Positions 15,217 through 24,235 are shown, counted from the first letter of the stretch. The stretch is DNA of 54,590 nt from Mucilaginibacter sp. (GCF_028288225.1 NZ_JAQBOC010000085.1:1-54590), one strand, 5' to 3'. Notes: generated by a model from the letters alone, not told the origin. Made by a program: numbers and translations.

Positions 15217-17898
15217 ATGAGTATTTCTAAAACATACCTGCCCAAAGAAGCCGAAGAAAAGTGGTACAGTTACTGGTTAAAGCATGATTTTTTTAAATCG
15301 GTGCCTGATGAACGCGAGCCATACACAATTGTAATTCCGCCGCCAAATGTTACCGGCGTGCTGCACATGGGCCATATGTTGAACAATACCATACAGGATG
15401 TACTGATCCGCCGCGCGCGCATGAAAGGCAAAAACGCCTGCTGGGTACCCGGCACTGACCACGCCAGTATTGCTACCGAAGCAAAAGTGGTTGCTATGCT
15501 TAAGGAGCGCGGGATCAGTAAAACGGATTTGACCCGTGCCGAATTTTTAGAATATGCCTGGGAATGGAAGGAAAAATACGGTGGTATTATCCTTGAACAG
15601 CTTAAAAAATTGGGTGCATCATGTGATTGGGATCGTACGCGGTTCACCATGGAGGCTGATCTGTCGGAAGCTGTAATTGATACTTTTATTAAGCTCTATA
15701 AAAAAGGACTTATATACCGTGGCGTACGCATGGTAAACTGGGATCCGCAGGGGAAAACTGCAGTATCTGATGAGGAGGTTATCCGTAAGGAAGTAAATCA
15801 GAAATTGTATTATATACGATATAAAGTCTCAAGCCCTCAGTCTGAAGCCTCGAGTCAAAATGCGACTTTGGACTCCGAACTTAAGACTTCGGACTACCTC
15901 ACCATCGCTACTACCCGCCCCGAGACCATTATGGCTGACGCGGCCATTTGTATCAATCCTAATGATGAGCGATATTTGCATTTACATGGTAAAAAAGTGT
16001 TGATCCCGCTTATTAACAGGGAGATCCCGGTTATTTTGGATGAGTATGTAACGATGGACTTTGGCACCGGTTGTTTGAAGGTAACACCCGCGCATGACCT
16101 GAATGACTATGAGCTTGGTCAGAAACATAACCTGCCGGTTATTGATATTTTAAATGACGACGGTACACTTAATGAAAAGGCACAGATCCTGGTGGGAGAG
16201 GATCGTTTTGCTGCCCGTAAAAAAATAGTTGTTTTGCTGGAAGCTGATGGCTATTTGGATAAAGTTGAAGACTATAAATCGCAGATAGGTTTTTCGGAAC
16301 GTACAGACGCGGTAATTGAGCCAAGACTGTCTATGCAATGGTTTTGCAAGATGGAAGAAATGGCGAAGCCGGCGCTTGATTATGTATTGAAGGGCGAGAT
16401 AAAACTGATCCCTGATAAATTCATAAATACGTACCGCCATTGGATGGAGAACATAAGGGATTGGAATATAAGCCGCCAGTTATGGTGGGGTCAGCAGATT
16501 CCTGCGTGGTATTTACCAAACGGACAGTTTGTAATTGCTAAAACTGCGGATGAAGCCCTTGAGCTTGCAAAAGCAGAGCCTAGTAATTCAGGACTTACAA
16601 CTTCGGATTTAAAACAGGATGAAGATGTTTTAGACACATGGTTCTCTTCATGGTTATGGCCGATCTCGGTATTTGACGGTTTTAAAGATCCAAACAACGC
16701 GGATGTAAACTATTACTATCCAACAAATGATTTGGTTACTGCTCCTGAGATCCTTTTCTTTTGGGTTGCAAGGATGATAATGGCCGGGCACGAGTTTAGG
16801 GGGGAGGCGCCGTTTAAAAACGTTTATCTTACCGGGATAGTTAGGGATAAGCTTGGCCGTAAAATGTCAAAATCATTAGGTAATTCGCCTGATCCGCTTA
16901 GCCTGATTGAAAAGTTTGGCGCTGATGGCGTTAGAGTAGGAATGTTGTTATGCTCGCCTGCAGGTAACGATTTAATGTTTGATGAAAGCTACTGTGAGCA
17001 AGGCCGTAATTTTGCCAACAAGATCTGGAACGCATTTAAACTGATTAAAGGGTGGGAAGTTGATGAAAATTTAAAAAATGATAACCAGGTAGCTATTGAT
17101 TGGTTTGAGAGCAGGTTTAACCAGGCTTTAACAGAAATTGAAAGCAACTTTGAACAATTCCGTCTTTCAGAGGCTTTAATGACCACCTATAAGCTGGTAT
17201 GGGACGATTTTTGCGCATGGTACCTGGAAATGATCAAGCCGGTTTATCAGCAGCCTATTGACAGGCAAACCTATGATAAAACCATTGCATTTTTCCAGGA
17301 CGTTTTAAAGATCCTGCATCCTTTTATGCCATTTATTACTGAAGAGCTGTGGCATGATGAGCTGTTTGGCGAGCGCCCTGAGCTTGACTGTTGTATAATT
17401 GCCCAGTTACCAAAATTTGGGCAAATAAATACACATCTGCTTGACGATATTGAAATGATAAAACAGGTAATTACGCAAGTGCGTAATATTCGTAACGCAA
17501 AACAAATATCGCCGAAAGAAAAACTGGCACTTTCGGTTAAAGCAAATTCGGGAGTTGCTTATAAGAATTACGAATTAATTATTACGAAACTTGGTAACAT
17601 CGGCACCTTTGATTTTGCGACCGATAAAATAGCCCAGTCTGCCGGCTTTATGGTCTCAACAGACGAGTTTTACGTTCCGCTAAACGAAAGTATAGACCCA
17701 GTTGCTGAGTGCGCAAAGCTGCAAAAAGAAAAAGAGTATTTAAATGGATTTTTAAAAGCAGTTAACTCAAAGTTAGGAAATGAACGGTTTATGAGTAACG
17801 CAAAGCCTGACATAATTGAGGTTGAGTTAAAGAAAAAAGCCGACGCTGAGGCCAAACTAAAAATACTGGAAGAGAACTTATCGGCTTTGGCTTGTTAA
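15217..17898 (+). CDS. valS: Valine--tRNA ligase
   Basis: ValS charges tRNA-Val in the cytoplasm. The 893-residue class I synthetase has the HIGH-type motif in PNVTGVLHMGHMLN near residue 50, the editing domain with TIATTRPETIM, the KMSKS loop in GRKMSKSLGN, an anticodon-binding domain, and a C-terminal coiled-coil arm. Length and order are normal. Odd point: residues 204-226, just before TIATTRPET in the editing domain, are a Ser-rich stretch (SSPQSEASSQNATLDSE) whose DNA (15825-15895) looks like one of the intergenic word repeats, with inverted AGTCTGAAG and CTTCGGACT. It keeps the frame and contains no stop, so the gene is presumably functional. Confidence 0.96.
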   Translation: MSISKTYLPKEAEEKWYSYWLKHDFFKSVPDEREPYTIVIPPPNVTGVLHMGHMLNNTIQDVLIRRARMKGKNACWVPGTDHASIATEAKVVAMLKERGISKTDLTRAEFLEYAWEWKEKYGGIILEQLKKLGASCDWDRTRFTMEADLSEAVIDTFIKLYKKGLIYRGVRMVNWDPQGKTAVSDEEVIRKEVNQKLYYIRYKVSSPQSEASSQNATLDSELKTSDYLTIATTRPETIMADAAICINPNDERYLHLHGKKVLIPLINREIPVILDEYVTMDFGTGCLKVTPAHDLNDYELGQKHNLPVIDILNDDGTLNEKAQILVGEDRFAARKKIVVLLEADGYLDKVEDYKSQIGFSERTDAVIEPRLSMQWFCKMEEMAKPALDYVLKGEIKLIPDKFINTYRHWMENIRDWNISRQLWWGQQIPAWYLPNGQFVIAKTADEALELAKAEPSNSGLTTSDLKQDEDVLDTWFSSWLWPISVFDGFKDPNNADVNYYYPTNDLVTAPEILFFWVARMIMAGHEFRGEAPFKNVYLTGIVRDKLGRKMSKSLGNSPDPLSLIEKFGADGVRVGMLLCSPAGNDLMFDESYCEQGRNFANKIWNAFKLIKGWEVDENLKNDNQVAIDWFESRFNQALTEIESNFEQFRLSEALMTTYKLVWDDFCAWYLEMIKPVYQQPIDRQTYDKTIAFFQDVLKILHPFMPFITEELWHDELFGERPELDCCIIAQLPKFGQINTHLLDDIEMIKQVITQVRNIRNAKQISPKEKLALSVKANSGVAYKNYELIITKLGNIGTFDFATDKIAQSAGFMVSTDEFYVPLNESIDPVAECAKLQKEKEYLNGFLKAVNSKLGNERFMSNAKPDIIEVELKKKADAEAKLKILEENLSALAC
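15825..15895 (+). repeat. Word-repeat-like insert within valS
   Basis: The 71-base stretch contains AGTCTC, AGTCTGAAG, CGAGTC, then GACTTTGGACT, AAGACTTCGGACT, that is, short words in direct and inverted copies like those in the spacers. It encodes a low-complexity Ser-rich segment at a point where ValS proteins known to me have a short variable linker. Confidence 0.55.
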
Positions 17899-18010
17899 TT
17901 GCCTGTATGGTTGTGATAAATTATTGTGAGCAGGGGGTTCTAAGTTTTTTTAGCCTCCTTGCTATTATTGATTTTTATAATCAACTTTAACAGTTAAGTG
18001 CCAACATTTA

Positions 18011-19828
18011 ATGAGCAAGGACGCAGGTTTTTTTAATTTTTCCATCCGAAATATAATTTCAAACGACCAGTCCATTCTTGATCAGGCGCGTATCCGTTTA
18101 TTATATTATGGCTTCTTCATAGTATTTGTTGCAGTTGCCGGCTTATTTTTCAGTGTTTACCTCCAGCACTTGCCTTTACTCACCAAAATATCAGGCATTG
18201 TATTAGTGTGCGTGGCTGTTTTATTTAAATATCTTACCTATAAACCGCAGTGGCGTTATATATCCCATACTTTACTTCTTATTGCAACCCTTGTTAATTT
18301 AAGCAACGTTTTTATTGTTATACAAAAAGTTGATATTATAACCATCCAGGTAATATTGCTGGTGGTTATATTCAGCTATTATATGCTGGGGCACGGCTGG
18401 GGGATATTTTATTCGCTTTTAAACATTATACCCGTAATGGCATTTTATGTGCTGGAGTATAATGAAAACTACTTTATCCCGCTAAGACCTGAAAGCATCG
18501 ACGAGGCAACAATTATAATTAGCATGTTTGCCAATTTTATAATTATAATTTTTATTCACAGCCACTTTTATAACGCATTTTTTAAAAATATAAAAGAGTT
18601 GGAAGAAACCAGCCAGGAACAAGCCATCCTCAATAATAAATTAGGGTTGGCAATTGATAAAGCCGAAAAATCATCACAAATAAAATCAGAATTTTTGGCA
18701 ACCATGTCGCATGAGATCCGCACGCCTTTGAATGCTATTGTGGGGATGAGTAATTTGATGATAATGGCTAACCCGAGGCTGGATCAAAAAGAAAACCTTA
18801 ACGTTTTAAAATCCTCGGCAAATAACCTGCAATCTATAGTAAATGATGTGTTGGATTTTAATAAAATTGAGGCTGGTAAGGTAATATTTGAGCATACCAA
18901 ATTCAGCATTGTTGATTTATTGCAAAATATTTGCGGAGCCCAACAGATAAAGGCCGAACAAAAAGGACTTACGTTTACACTGAAAATTGACCCAACGTTG
19001 AATAACAGAGTGCTTGTAGGCGATCCTACCCGGTTAACCCAGGTATTATTTAACCTGATAAGCAATGCAATAAAATTTACCAGGGAGGGGAATATTTATG
19101 TTAAGGCTTTTTGCTACGAAGACCGTAATAACAAATTACGGGTAACCTTTACTATAAAAGATACGGGTATTGGTATTGATAAAAATAACCTTCAGAGTAT
19201 TTTTGAGCCTTTTACCCAAGAGTCAATAACTACTACGCGGCAGTATGGCGGAACAGGTATGGGTTTGGCTATTGTAAAGCGTTTGCTTGAATTACAGGGA
19301 CTGCAGATGCATGTTTCAAGCAAAGTTGGCGAAGGTTCTGAGTTTTCATTTAATATGGAATTTGCTATATCATCGGCAAGTATAAATGAGGTCGGAGAAA
19401 AACATCCCCTGTTGCAAAACACAGGGGCTTTAAGTAACCTTAAGATGCTTATTGCCGAGGATAACCCGGTGAATGTATTGCTGATGAAAAAGCTGCTTTC
19501 CAAATGGAAAATAGTACCTACCATAGCTGAAAATGGTGAGGTGGCGATTGATGTTTTTAAAAAGGGTAATTTCGATATTATTTTAATGGACCTGCAAATG
19601 CCGGTTATGAACGGCTTTGATGCCGCCATGGAGATCAGAAAGCTGCCTGATGCTAAGAAAGCAAACATTCCTATTATAGCTTTAACCGCAGCCGCTTTGC
19701 TGGATATTGAAGAACAGGTTTTACATGCTGGGATGAATGATTATGTATCAAAACCGTTTAAACCCGAAGAACTTATGGAAAAGATCCAAAACCTGGTTTT
19801 TGCTGTTACCGCTCATGGCTCATTGTAA
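18011..19828 (+). CDS. Hybrid sensor histidine kinase/response regulator
   Basis: This 605-residue membrane signalling protein has about six hydrophobic segments in residues 25-195, with short loops and no large periplasmic sensor, then a HisKA domain with MSHEIRTPLN (phosphoacceptor His234), a HATPase domain with NLISNAIKF, DTGIGID and GTGMGLAIV, and a C-terminal receiver with acidic residues in AEDNP and phosphoacceptor Asp527 in MDLQMP. There is no Hpt or DNA-binding domain, so the output must pass to another protein. The membrane-embedded sensor suggests a signal within or near the membrane. Its 3' end overlaps the convergent gene by 16 bases. The ligand is unknown. Confidence 0.92.
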   Translation: MSKDAGFFNFSIRNIISNDQSILDQARIRLLYYGFFIVFVAVAGLFFSVYLQHLPLLTKISGIVLVCVAVLFKYLTYKPQWRYISHTLLLIATLVNLSNVFIVIQKVDIITIQVILLVVIFSYYMLGHGWGIFYSLLNIIPVMAFYVLEYNENYFIPLRPESIDEATIIISMFANFIIIIFIHSHFYNAFFKNIKELEETSQEQAILNNKLGLAIDKAEKSSQIKSEFLATMSHEIRTPLNAIVGMSNLMIMANPRLDQKENLNVLKSSANNLQSIVNDVLDFNKIEAGKVIFEHTKFSIVDLLQNICGAQQIKAEQKGLTFTLKIDPTLNNRVLVGDPTRLTQVLFNLISNAIKFTREGNIYVKAFCYEDRNNKLRVTFTIKDTGIGIDKNNLQSIFEPFTQESITTTRQYGGTGMGLAIVKRLLELQGLQMHVSSKVGEGSEFSFNMEFAISSASINEVGEKHPLLQNTGALSNLKMLIAEDNPVNVLLMKKLLSKWKIVPTIAENGEVAIDVFKKGNFDIILMDLQMPVMNGFDAAMEIRKLPDAKKANIPIIALTAAALLDIEEQVLHAGMNDYVSKPFKPEELMEKIQNLVFAVTAHGSL

Positions 19829-20271
19829 AAAGGCAATTCCTCAATAAACTTATAATCCTGTTTAACAAAATCAATACGGCAGTAATAATGCTGCAGGCCA
19901 TTAGTAACAGCAAGCAGCTTTACTTTATGAACCATATTATACCTGGCCACCTGGTCGAAGGTTTTTTGGTCGATGATAATTGAGGGTGCTTTGCACTCAA
20001 CCAGCAATATTTTTTCTCCCGACGAATTATAAACCACAATATCTGTCCGTTTAGCCATTCCGTGCAGTTTATGACCGCCCTCAAGCTTTATTAATGTTTT
20101 AGGATATTTCTTTTGGTTGATGAGGTATTGTACAAAATGCTGGCGCACCCATTCTTCGGGGGTAATTATAATATTCCTTTTCCTGATCACATCAAACAAC
20201 ATTAACTGGCCGTTGAGGTCGTTTATTTTGAAAGGGTAAGGAGGGAGGTTGAGCGGCAGCAGCAGATCCAT
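19813..20271 (-). CDS. HsdR N-terminal-like (PD-(D/E)XK fold) orphan protein
   Basis: The 152-residue protein matches the type I restriction enzyme R-protein N-terminal-like family (HSDR_N_2). The nuclease-fold residues are visible as RTDIVVYN followed by ILLVECKAPS, the D-(E)xK arrangement, with a helical N-terminus containing TPEEWVRQHFVQYLI. It lacks the helicase part of HsdR, and no hsdM or hsdS is nearby, so it is not a restriction system. Such solitary copies are widespread in Bacteroidota, and this one is divergent from holA, a pairing I recall from related genomes (not checked), which hints at DNA repair or replication. Catalytic activity is unproven. Confidence 0.88.
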   Translation of the reverse strand: MDLLLPLNLPPYPFKINDLNGQLMLFDVIRKRNIIITPEEWVRQHFVQYLINQKKYPKTLIKLEGGHKLHGMAKRTDIVVYNSSGEKILLVECKAPSIIIDQKTFDQVARYNMVHKVKLLAVTNGLQHYYCRIDFVKQDYKFIEELPFYNEP

Positions 20272-20310
20272 TATGCGAAAATGGAAATTTTAGAGGTGTA
20301 ATCCTAATGT

Positions 20311-20414
20311 TTAATTAGTGAATAATGAGTGGTTGATTAAGTGAGTTGTTGAGTGCAGGCAGGTGATTTATAATAGTATTTTAACTATTCACTACTCACC
20401 ACTTAACCACTCAC
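20311..20414. repeat. Inverted word-repeat patch upstream of holA
   Basis: GTGAATAATGAGTGGTTGAT and GTGAGTTGTTGAG (20315-20354) are opposed by CTATTCACTACTCACCACTT and AACCACTCACC (20385-20414). The patch fills the divergent space between the HsdR-N-like gene and holA. Confidence 0.65.
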
Positions 20415-20440
20415 CAAAAATCCTTAATTTGCACACTGAA

Positions 20441-21463
20441 ATGACGGCAAGCGATATTATTAAAGATCTTAAGAATAAAAAATATAAACCCCTGTATTTA
20501 CTGCATGGCGAGGAGCCTTATTTTATTGACTTAGTGGGCGAATATGTAGAGCGTAAGCTTTTGCCCGAAGCCGAAAAAGGCTTTAACCAAACCGTTTTGT
20601 ATGGTAAGGATACCGATATAATGACCGTTCTTAACGCCTCAAAACGCTACCCAATGATGGCCGATTACCAGGTGGTTTTGATAAAAGAGGCACAAGATAT
20701 GAAATGGGGGAGTGACGATGCCGATAAAAAAGGGATGAACCCCTTATTAAGCTATTTGGAGAATCCGCTGCCAAGCACCATTCTTGTTTTTTGCTACAAG
20801 TACGGCAAGTTTGATAAACGTAAAAAAACATATAAGGCAATTGAAAAAAACGGGGTGATTTTTGAATCGGCTGCCTTGTATGATAGCAAGATTCCTGCAT
20901 GGATTGAAGGTTTTATAGCTGAAAAAGGATATAAGATAAACCAGCAGGCCTCATTAATGCTGGCTGAATATTTGGGTAATGATCTTTCAAAGATCTCCAA
21001 CGAGCTTGAAAAACTGATGCTGAATGTAGAGGCAGGGCAGGAGATTACACTGAAACATATTCATGATAATATAGGGATCAGCAAAGAATACAATGTGTTT
21101 GAATTGCAGGCAGCTCTTGGTAAAAAGGATGCTTTAAAGGCAAACCAGATCATTAACTATTTTGAAGCCAATCCGAAAGCCAACCCTATAGTGCTGGTAT
21201 TGGGTAATTTAAATAACTTTTTCAGCAAGGTGCTTACCTATCATTACGTTAAAGATAAATCACCGCAAAACCTGGCAAGGGAGCTGGGGATCAGTCCATA
21301 TTTTATAAAGGATTATGAGCAGGCTGCGCGCAGTTATAACTACGGTAAAACCATGCAGATCATCAGCTACCTGCGTGAGTATGACCTGAAATGCAAAGGT
21401 GTTGATTCAAATACCGGTAACGGTGAATTGATGAAGGAATTGGTGTTTAAGATTTTGCACTGA
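20441..21463 (+). CDS. holA: DNA polymerase III subunit delta
   Basis: HolA is the clamp-loader subunit that opens the beta clamp. The 340-residue protein has the family start MTASDIIKDLKNKKYKPLYLLHGEEPYFI (quoted in part: KPLYLLHGEEPYFID), the N-terminal domain, the AAA-like middle, and the C-terminal collar domain with VFELQAALGKKDA and a closing LMKELVFKIL. In-frame codons upstream to 20363 run through a repeat patch and do not look like HolA, so ATG 20441 is preferred; TTAATTTG at 20424-20431 resembles a -7 element and agrees with that start. It is divergent from the HsdR-N-like gene. Confidence 0.93.
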   Translation: MTASDIIKDLKNKKYKPLYLLHGEEPYFIDLVGEYVERKLLPEAEKGFNQTVLYGKDTDIMTVLNASKRYPMMADYQVVLIKEAQDMKWGSDDADKKGMNPLLSYLENPLPSTILVFCYKYGKFDKRKKTYKAIEKNGVIFESAALYDSKIPAWIEGFIAEKGYKINQQASLMLAEYLGNDLSKISNELEKLMLNVEAGQEITLKHIHDNIGISKEYNVFELQAALGKKDALKANQIINYFEANPKANPIVLVLGNLNNFFSKVLTYHYVKDKSPQNLARELGISPYFIKDYEQAARSYNYGKTMQIISYLREYDLKCKGVDSNTGNGELMKELVFKILH

Positions 21464-21520
21464 AAATTGATTGAGCGCATATTAAAAGTTTCGCTATCTT
21501 GCACACTCTAAATCTTAAAC

Positions 21521-21973
21521 ATGAAACGAATAAAACCAGTATTATTTCTTCTTATCCTTTGTATTTTAGCGTTTAATTCCTGCAAAAAAAGTGGTAGTTC
21601 GCCAACAAATGCAATTAACATTTCATTAAAAATTAACGGCACGGCAAAAACCTCGTCAGCGCCTGTAGCCGATTATATTGTTAGTGAGAAGTCACTTCAA
21701 ATAATGGGGGCATTTGGCACTGAAGGCGTATCAATAATGATTCAGAATGTTAAAGTGGGGACCTTTGATGTAGCCAAAGACGAGGCCATAATGACCTACT
21801 CAGTAAAGCCCGATTTTCAATACACTTACCTTGGCACAACAGGTAAAGTTACCATAACTTCATTTACTGATACCACAGTTGCCGGTACATTTGCATTTAG
21901 CGGTACCGACATGAATGGCCTTAACGGCGTTGTTACCGAAGGGAAATTCCAGGCTAAGCTTTATAAACAGTAA
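21521..21973 (+). CDS. Small lipoprotein of unknown function
   Basis: The 150-residue product has a lipoprotein signal peptide ending in a lipobox (LILCILAFNSC, Cys about residue 21) followed by the Lys-Lys-Ser-Gly tail common in Bacteroidota outer-membrane lipoproteins. The mature part is beta-rich, Thr/Gly-rich and about 130 residues long (GKVTITSFTDTTVAGTFAFS suggests a small beta sandwich, similar to the DUF6252-type extracellular domains, unverified). A strong hairpin terminator follows. No neighbour gives a functional hint. Confidence 0.8.
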   Translation: MKRIKPVLFLLILCILAFNSCKKSGSSPTNAINISLKINGTAKTSSAPVADYIVSEKSLQIMGAFGTEGVSIMIQNVKVGTFDVAKDEAIMTYSVKPDFQYTYLGTTGKVTITSFTDTTVAGTFAFSGTDMNGLNGVVTEGKFQAKLYKQ

Positions 21974-21987
21974 CGGTTATTTGATAT

Positions 21988-22027
21988 AAAAAACTCACTA
22001 AGTTTTCAAAACTTCGTGAGTTTTTTT
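21988..22027. terminator. Bidirectional terminator
   Basis: AAAAAACTCACTAAGTTTT pairs with AAACTTCGTGAGTTTTTTT around a tiny loop, with a single mismatch; T and A tracts on both sides allow action on the lipoprotein gene (+) and the facing gene (-). Confidence 0.85.
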
Positions 22028-22036
22028 AAAGCACGG

Positions 22037-22474
22037 TCAGGCCTTTTCTTCAAACTTATCTGAGGCTACTCTTATCCTGTTATCCGGCATGCTCTCCATC
22101 TCGAATAAAAGGGTGACCTTTCCGTCTTTGCCTTCAATAGTTATGGTTATATTTTTATCCTGTCCATCATTGTTTGTCAACAGGGCTTTAATAACTGTTT
22201 TTCCCTCTTTATAGGGCACTTTCCAATTGCAGGTATCAGCATTTATGGTGCCGCCCCATTCATGGTTGTCATTTATGGTAATATCAACCCTGGTTTTACT
22301 TATTTCTACCATTGCAGACTCATCAACTGTTCGGGTCACAACACCGGCGGCATTTAAATGATCTGTTTTTGATGAAGTAAGCACAACTTTTTTATCGCAC
22401 TGGGCAATGCTTGCAGCGGATAAGCCTGCCAGTAAAGTAATGGTCAGGAATGTTTTTTTGATATATTGATTCAT
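22037..22474 (-). CDS. Secreted protein, paralogue 1 of 3
   Basis: The 145-residue protein has a cleavable signal peptide (ending SAASIAQ) and a mature domain of about 120 residues. It shares with the next two genes the pattern QCDKKVVL-SSKTDH, R-T-DE, VEISKT, a Cys-Asn-Trp in the middle, KEGK-VI, TIEGKDGKVTLLFEME and R-RV--DKF-EKA. The two invariant Cys could form a disulfide. The fold looks beta-rich. No known family is recognised. It was the most diverged of the three around the central NDNHEWGGTI segment. It faces the lipoprotein gene at 21521 across a shared terminator. Confidence 0.82.
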   Translation of the reverse strand: MNQYIKKTFLTITLLAGLSAASIAQCDKKVVLTSSKTDHLNAAGVVTRTVDESAMVEISKTRVDITINDNHEWGGTINADTCNWKVPYKEGKTVIKALLTNNDGQDKNITITIEGKDGKVTLLFEMESMPDNRIRVASDKFEEKA

Positions 22475-22496
22475 GATCTTTTATGTTTTATAATGA

Positions 22497-22919
22497 TCAG
22501 GTCTTCTCTGCAAATTTATCAATCGCCACTCTTACCCTATCATCCGGCGTTTCATCCATTTGAAACACAAGGGTAACTTTTCCGTCTTTTCCTTCAAGGG
22601 TTAGGGTTACAGGCTTGTCTTGTCCGTCGCGTTGGGCTACACCATGAATAACCGTTTTTCCTTCTTTAAAGGGCATACTCCAGTTACAGGCATTTGATTT
22701 TATTAGAGCGGTTATTTTGTGCTCGCCATTTACGGCAACATTAACCTCAGTTTTGCTTATTTCTATTACTACTGCTTCGTCCTCGGTTCGTATCAAAGCG
22801 CCGGCCGGATCGATATGGTCGGTTTTTGACGAATTAAGCACAACAGGTTTGTCGCATTGTGCAAAGCAGGCAACGCTTAAAGCTGCCAGTAAAGTGAGGG
22901 TTAATACTATTTTTTTCAT
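22497..22919 (-). CDS. Secreted protein, paralogue 2 of 3
   Basis: The 140-residue member of the tandem family has a signal peptide ending VACFAQ, then QCDKPVVLNSSKTDH, TEDEAVVIEISKT, SNACNWSMPFKEGKTVI and LEGKDGKVTLVFQMDE. Both conserved Cys are kept. It lacks the NDNH/NDDH element seen in the other two, having NGEHKI instead. It is 22 bases upstream of paralogue 1 in the direction of transcription and may be cotranscribed with it. Confidence 0.82.
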   Translation of the reverse strand: MKKIVLTLTLLAALSVACFAQCDKPVVLNSSKTDHIDPAGALIRTEDEAVVIEISKTEVNVAVNGEHKITALIKSNACNWSMPFKEGKTVIHGVAQRDGQDKPVTLTLEGKDGKVTLVFQMDETPDDRVRVAIDKFAEKT

Positions 22920-22972
22920 TGCTTTTTAGTTTGATTTATAATGTTGGCTTAATTAACAAGTCTTGTTTGTGG

Positions 22973-23398
22973 TTAAGCCTTCTCCACAAACTTATCAATC
23001 CCTACACGCACCCTGTCACCAGGTTCGCCTTCCATTTCAAACAAAAGGGTAACCTTACCATCTTTACCTTCAATGGTTATGGTTACTTTTTTCTCTTCGC
23101 CATTGTCATTACTCATGTTTGCGTGGATAACGCTCTTTCCTTCTTTAAAGGGCACTGTCCAGTTACAGGTATTGTCGGTAATCGTACCGTTCATTTTATG
23201 ATCGTCGTTTACGCTGATATCAATAGTTGTTTTGCTGATCTCGACCTGTGCTGTTTCATCATTTGTGCGGGTTACAGCACCGGCGGCATCCAAATGATCT
23301 GTTTTTGAAGAATTAAGCACCACTTTTTTATCGCATTGTGCAAAGCTTACCACGCTTAAACCTATCAGCAATGATAATGTCAGGATGATTTTTTTCAT
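22973..23398 (-). CDS. Secreted protein, paralogue 3 of 3
   Basis: The 141-residue member has a signal peptide ending VVSFAQ, then QCDKKVVLNSSKTDHLDAAG, TNDETAQVEISKT, NDDHKMNGTI, NTCNWTVPFKEGKSVI and TIEGKDGKVTLLFEMEGEP. It is closer to paralogue 1 than to paralogue 2 over most of its length, judging by eye. It is the first of the three in the direction of transcription. The three genes clearly arose by tandem duplication; function is unknown, though secretion and a likely disulfide suggest an envelope or extracellular role. Confidence 0.82.
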   Translation of the reverse strand: MKKIILTLSLLIGLSVVSFAQCDKKVVLNSSKTDHLDAAGAVTRTNDETAQVEISKTTIDISVNDDHKMNGTITDNTCNWTVPFKEGKSVIHANMSNDNGEEKKVTITIEGKDGKVTLLFEMEGEPGDRVRVGIDKFVEKA

Positions 23399-23516
23399 GA
23401 TTTTTTATAATTAGTGATTTAGTGATTTATTAAATTAGTGTACTTGAACATTTTTTCTTTCAGACTTCCCGACTTTTCCCAACTAATCTCTGATCTCCAG
23501 ACTCTAATCTCTACCC

Positions 23517-23906
23517 TTACCTCCCCTTCAAAACATTACTTATGCCATCGCACATTTTTTTAATACGCAGGTATGATGACGTGGAGTTTTTCTTTTTATC
23601 AATGACTATTTTCAGGTCACCCGGCGATTCCTTTATATAAAAATCTGTTCCGTCTTTAAGGGTGGTGGTCACATTAAAGTAGTCGTGAGTTGATTTGAAA
23701 AGGCTGTTGGGTTTAATGCTGTGGTTAATATAATTCTGCACCTTGCCGGTATAATCTTCATCAAATGAGGCGGTGTAGGTATAGGCATCATCGGTGTCTT
23801 TTACAGCGATAGATACATCGCCATTATTTTTTTGAAATTTTACCCAGCCTATGAAAATGCTCAAAGACACCAGGCAAAATGCGGCTATAAAAAAGCTTGT
23901 TTTCAT
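23517..23906 (-). CDS. Hypothetical membrane-anchored or exported protein
   Basis: The 129-residue product begins with a hydrophobic segment (FFIAAFCLVSLSIFIGWV) that could be a signal anchor or an uncleaved signal peptide. The remaining 100 residues are polar with alternating beta-like stretches (DGTDFYIKESPGDLKIVIDKKK) and no known motif; one Cys occurs near the end. It lies upstream of the three secreted paralogues on the same strand, 118 bases from the nearest, and may belong with them. No function is proposed. Confidence 0.7.
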   Translation of the reverse strand: MKTSFFIAAFCLVSLSIFIGWVKFQKNNGDVSIAVKDTDDAYTYTASFDEDYTGKVQNYINHSIKPNSLFKSTHDYFNVTTTLKDGTDFYIKESPGDLKIVIDKKKNSTSSYLRIKKMCDGISNVLKGR

Positions 23907-24206
23907 TTTATTGTTGTTTAAGGTTAATGATCCTGTTTTGTTGGTTTAGTGGTTTTGTTTCTTATTAGACTGTTTGATTTGCTAATATGTTACAAAGATA
24001 TATGTTAAATACAGTAATATGCAATACATAGTTCTATTTATTTTTTTAATAATTATGTAATTAACTAATAATGAGATAGATATTTTTATTATAAATTCAA
24101 ATTCCGCAGATTAAAGTCGATATTTTTTAAAGTGAGCAATAAAAATCACAGTTATACAAAAAAGTAACATTTGGCAAAACGAAGCAATTTGGCTTTTATC
24201 AAAAAC
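23907..24206. other. A/T-rich divergent spacer without a visible gene
   Basis: The 300-base stretch is strongly A/T-rich and holds no open frame of note, no RNA-like structure that I can see and no repeat. It separates two divergent genes and presumably carries their promoters. Confidence 0.5.
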
Positions 24207-24214
24207 TAAATTTG
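24207..24214 (+). promoter_or_regulatory. Promoter -7 element of NHL-type lipoprotein gene
   Basis: TAAATTTG matches TAnnTTTG. Its last bases include the in-frame TTG at 24212, which makes the ATG at 24236 the more likely start. Confidence 0.55.
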
Positions 24215-24235
24215 AATAATCAATTCATAGCCATC

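Noticed and set aside
19813..20271. Start of a type I restriction-modification system
   Set aside because: Only the N-terminal nuclease-like domain of HsdR is present; there is no helicase part, methylase or specificity gene nearby.
22919..23308. Open frame of 129 codons on the plus strand
   Set aside because: It is antisense to the third secreted paralogue, whose signal peptide and conserved motifs are on the minus strand.
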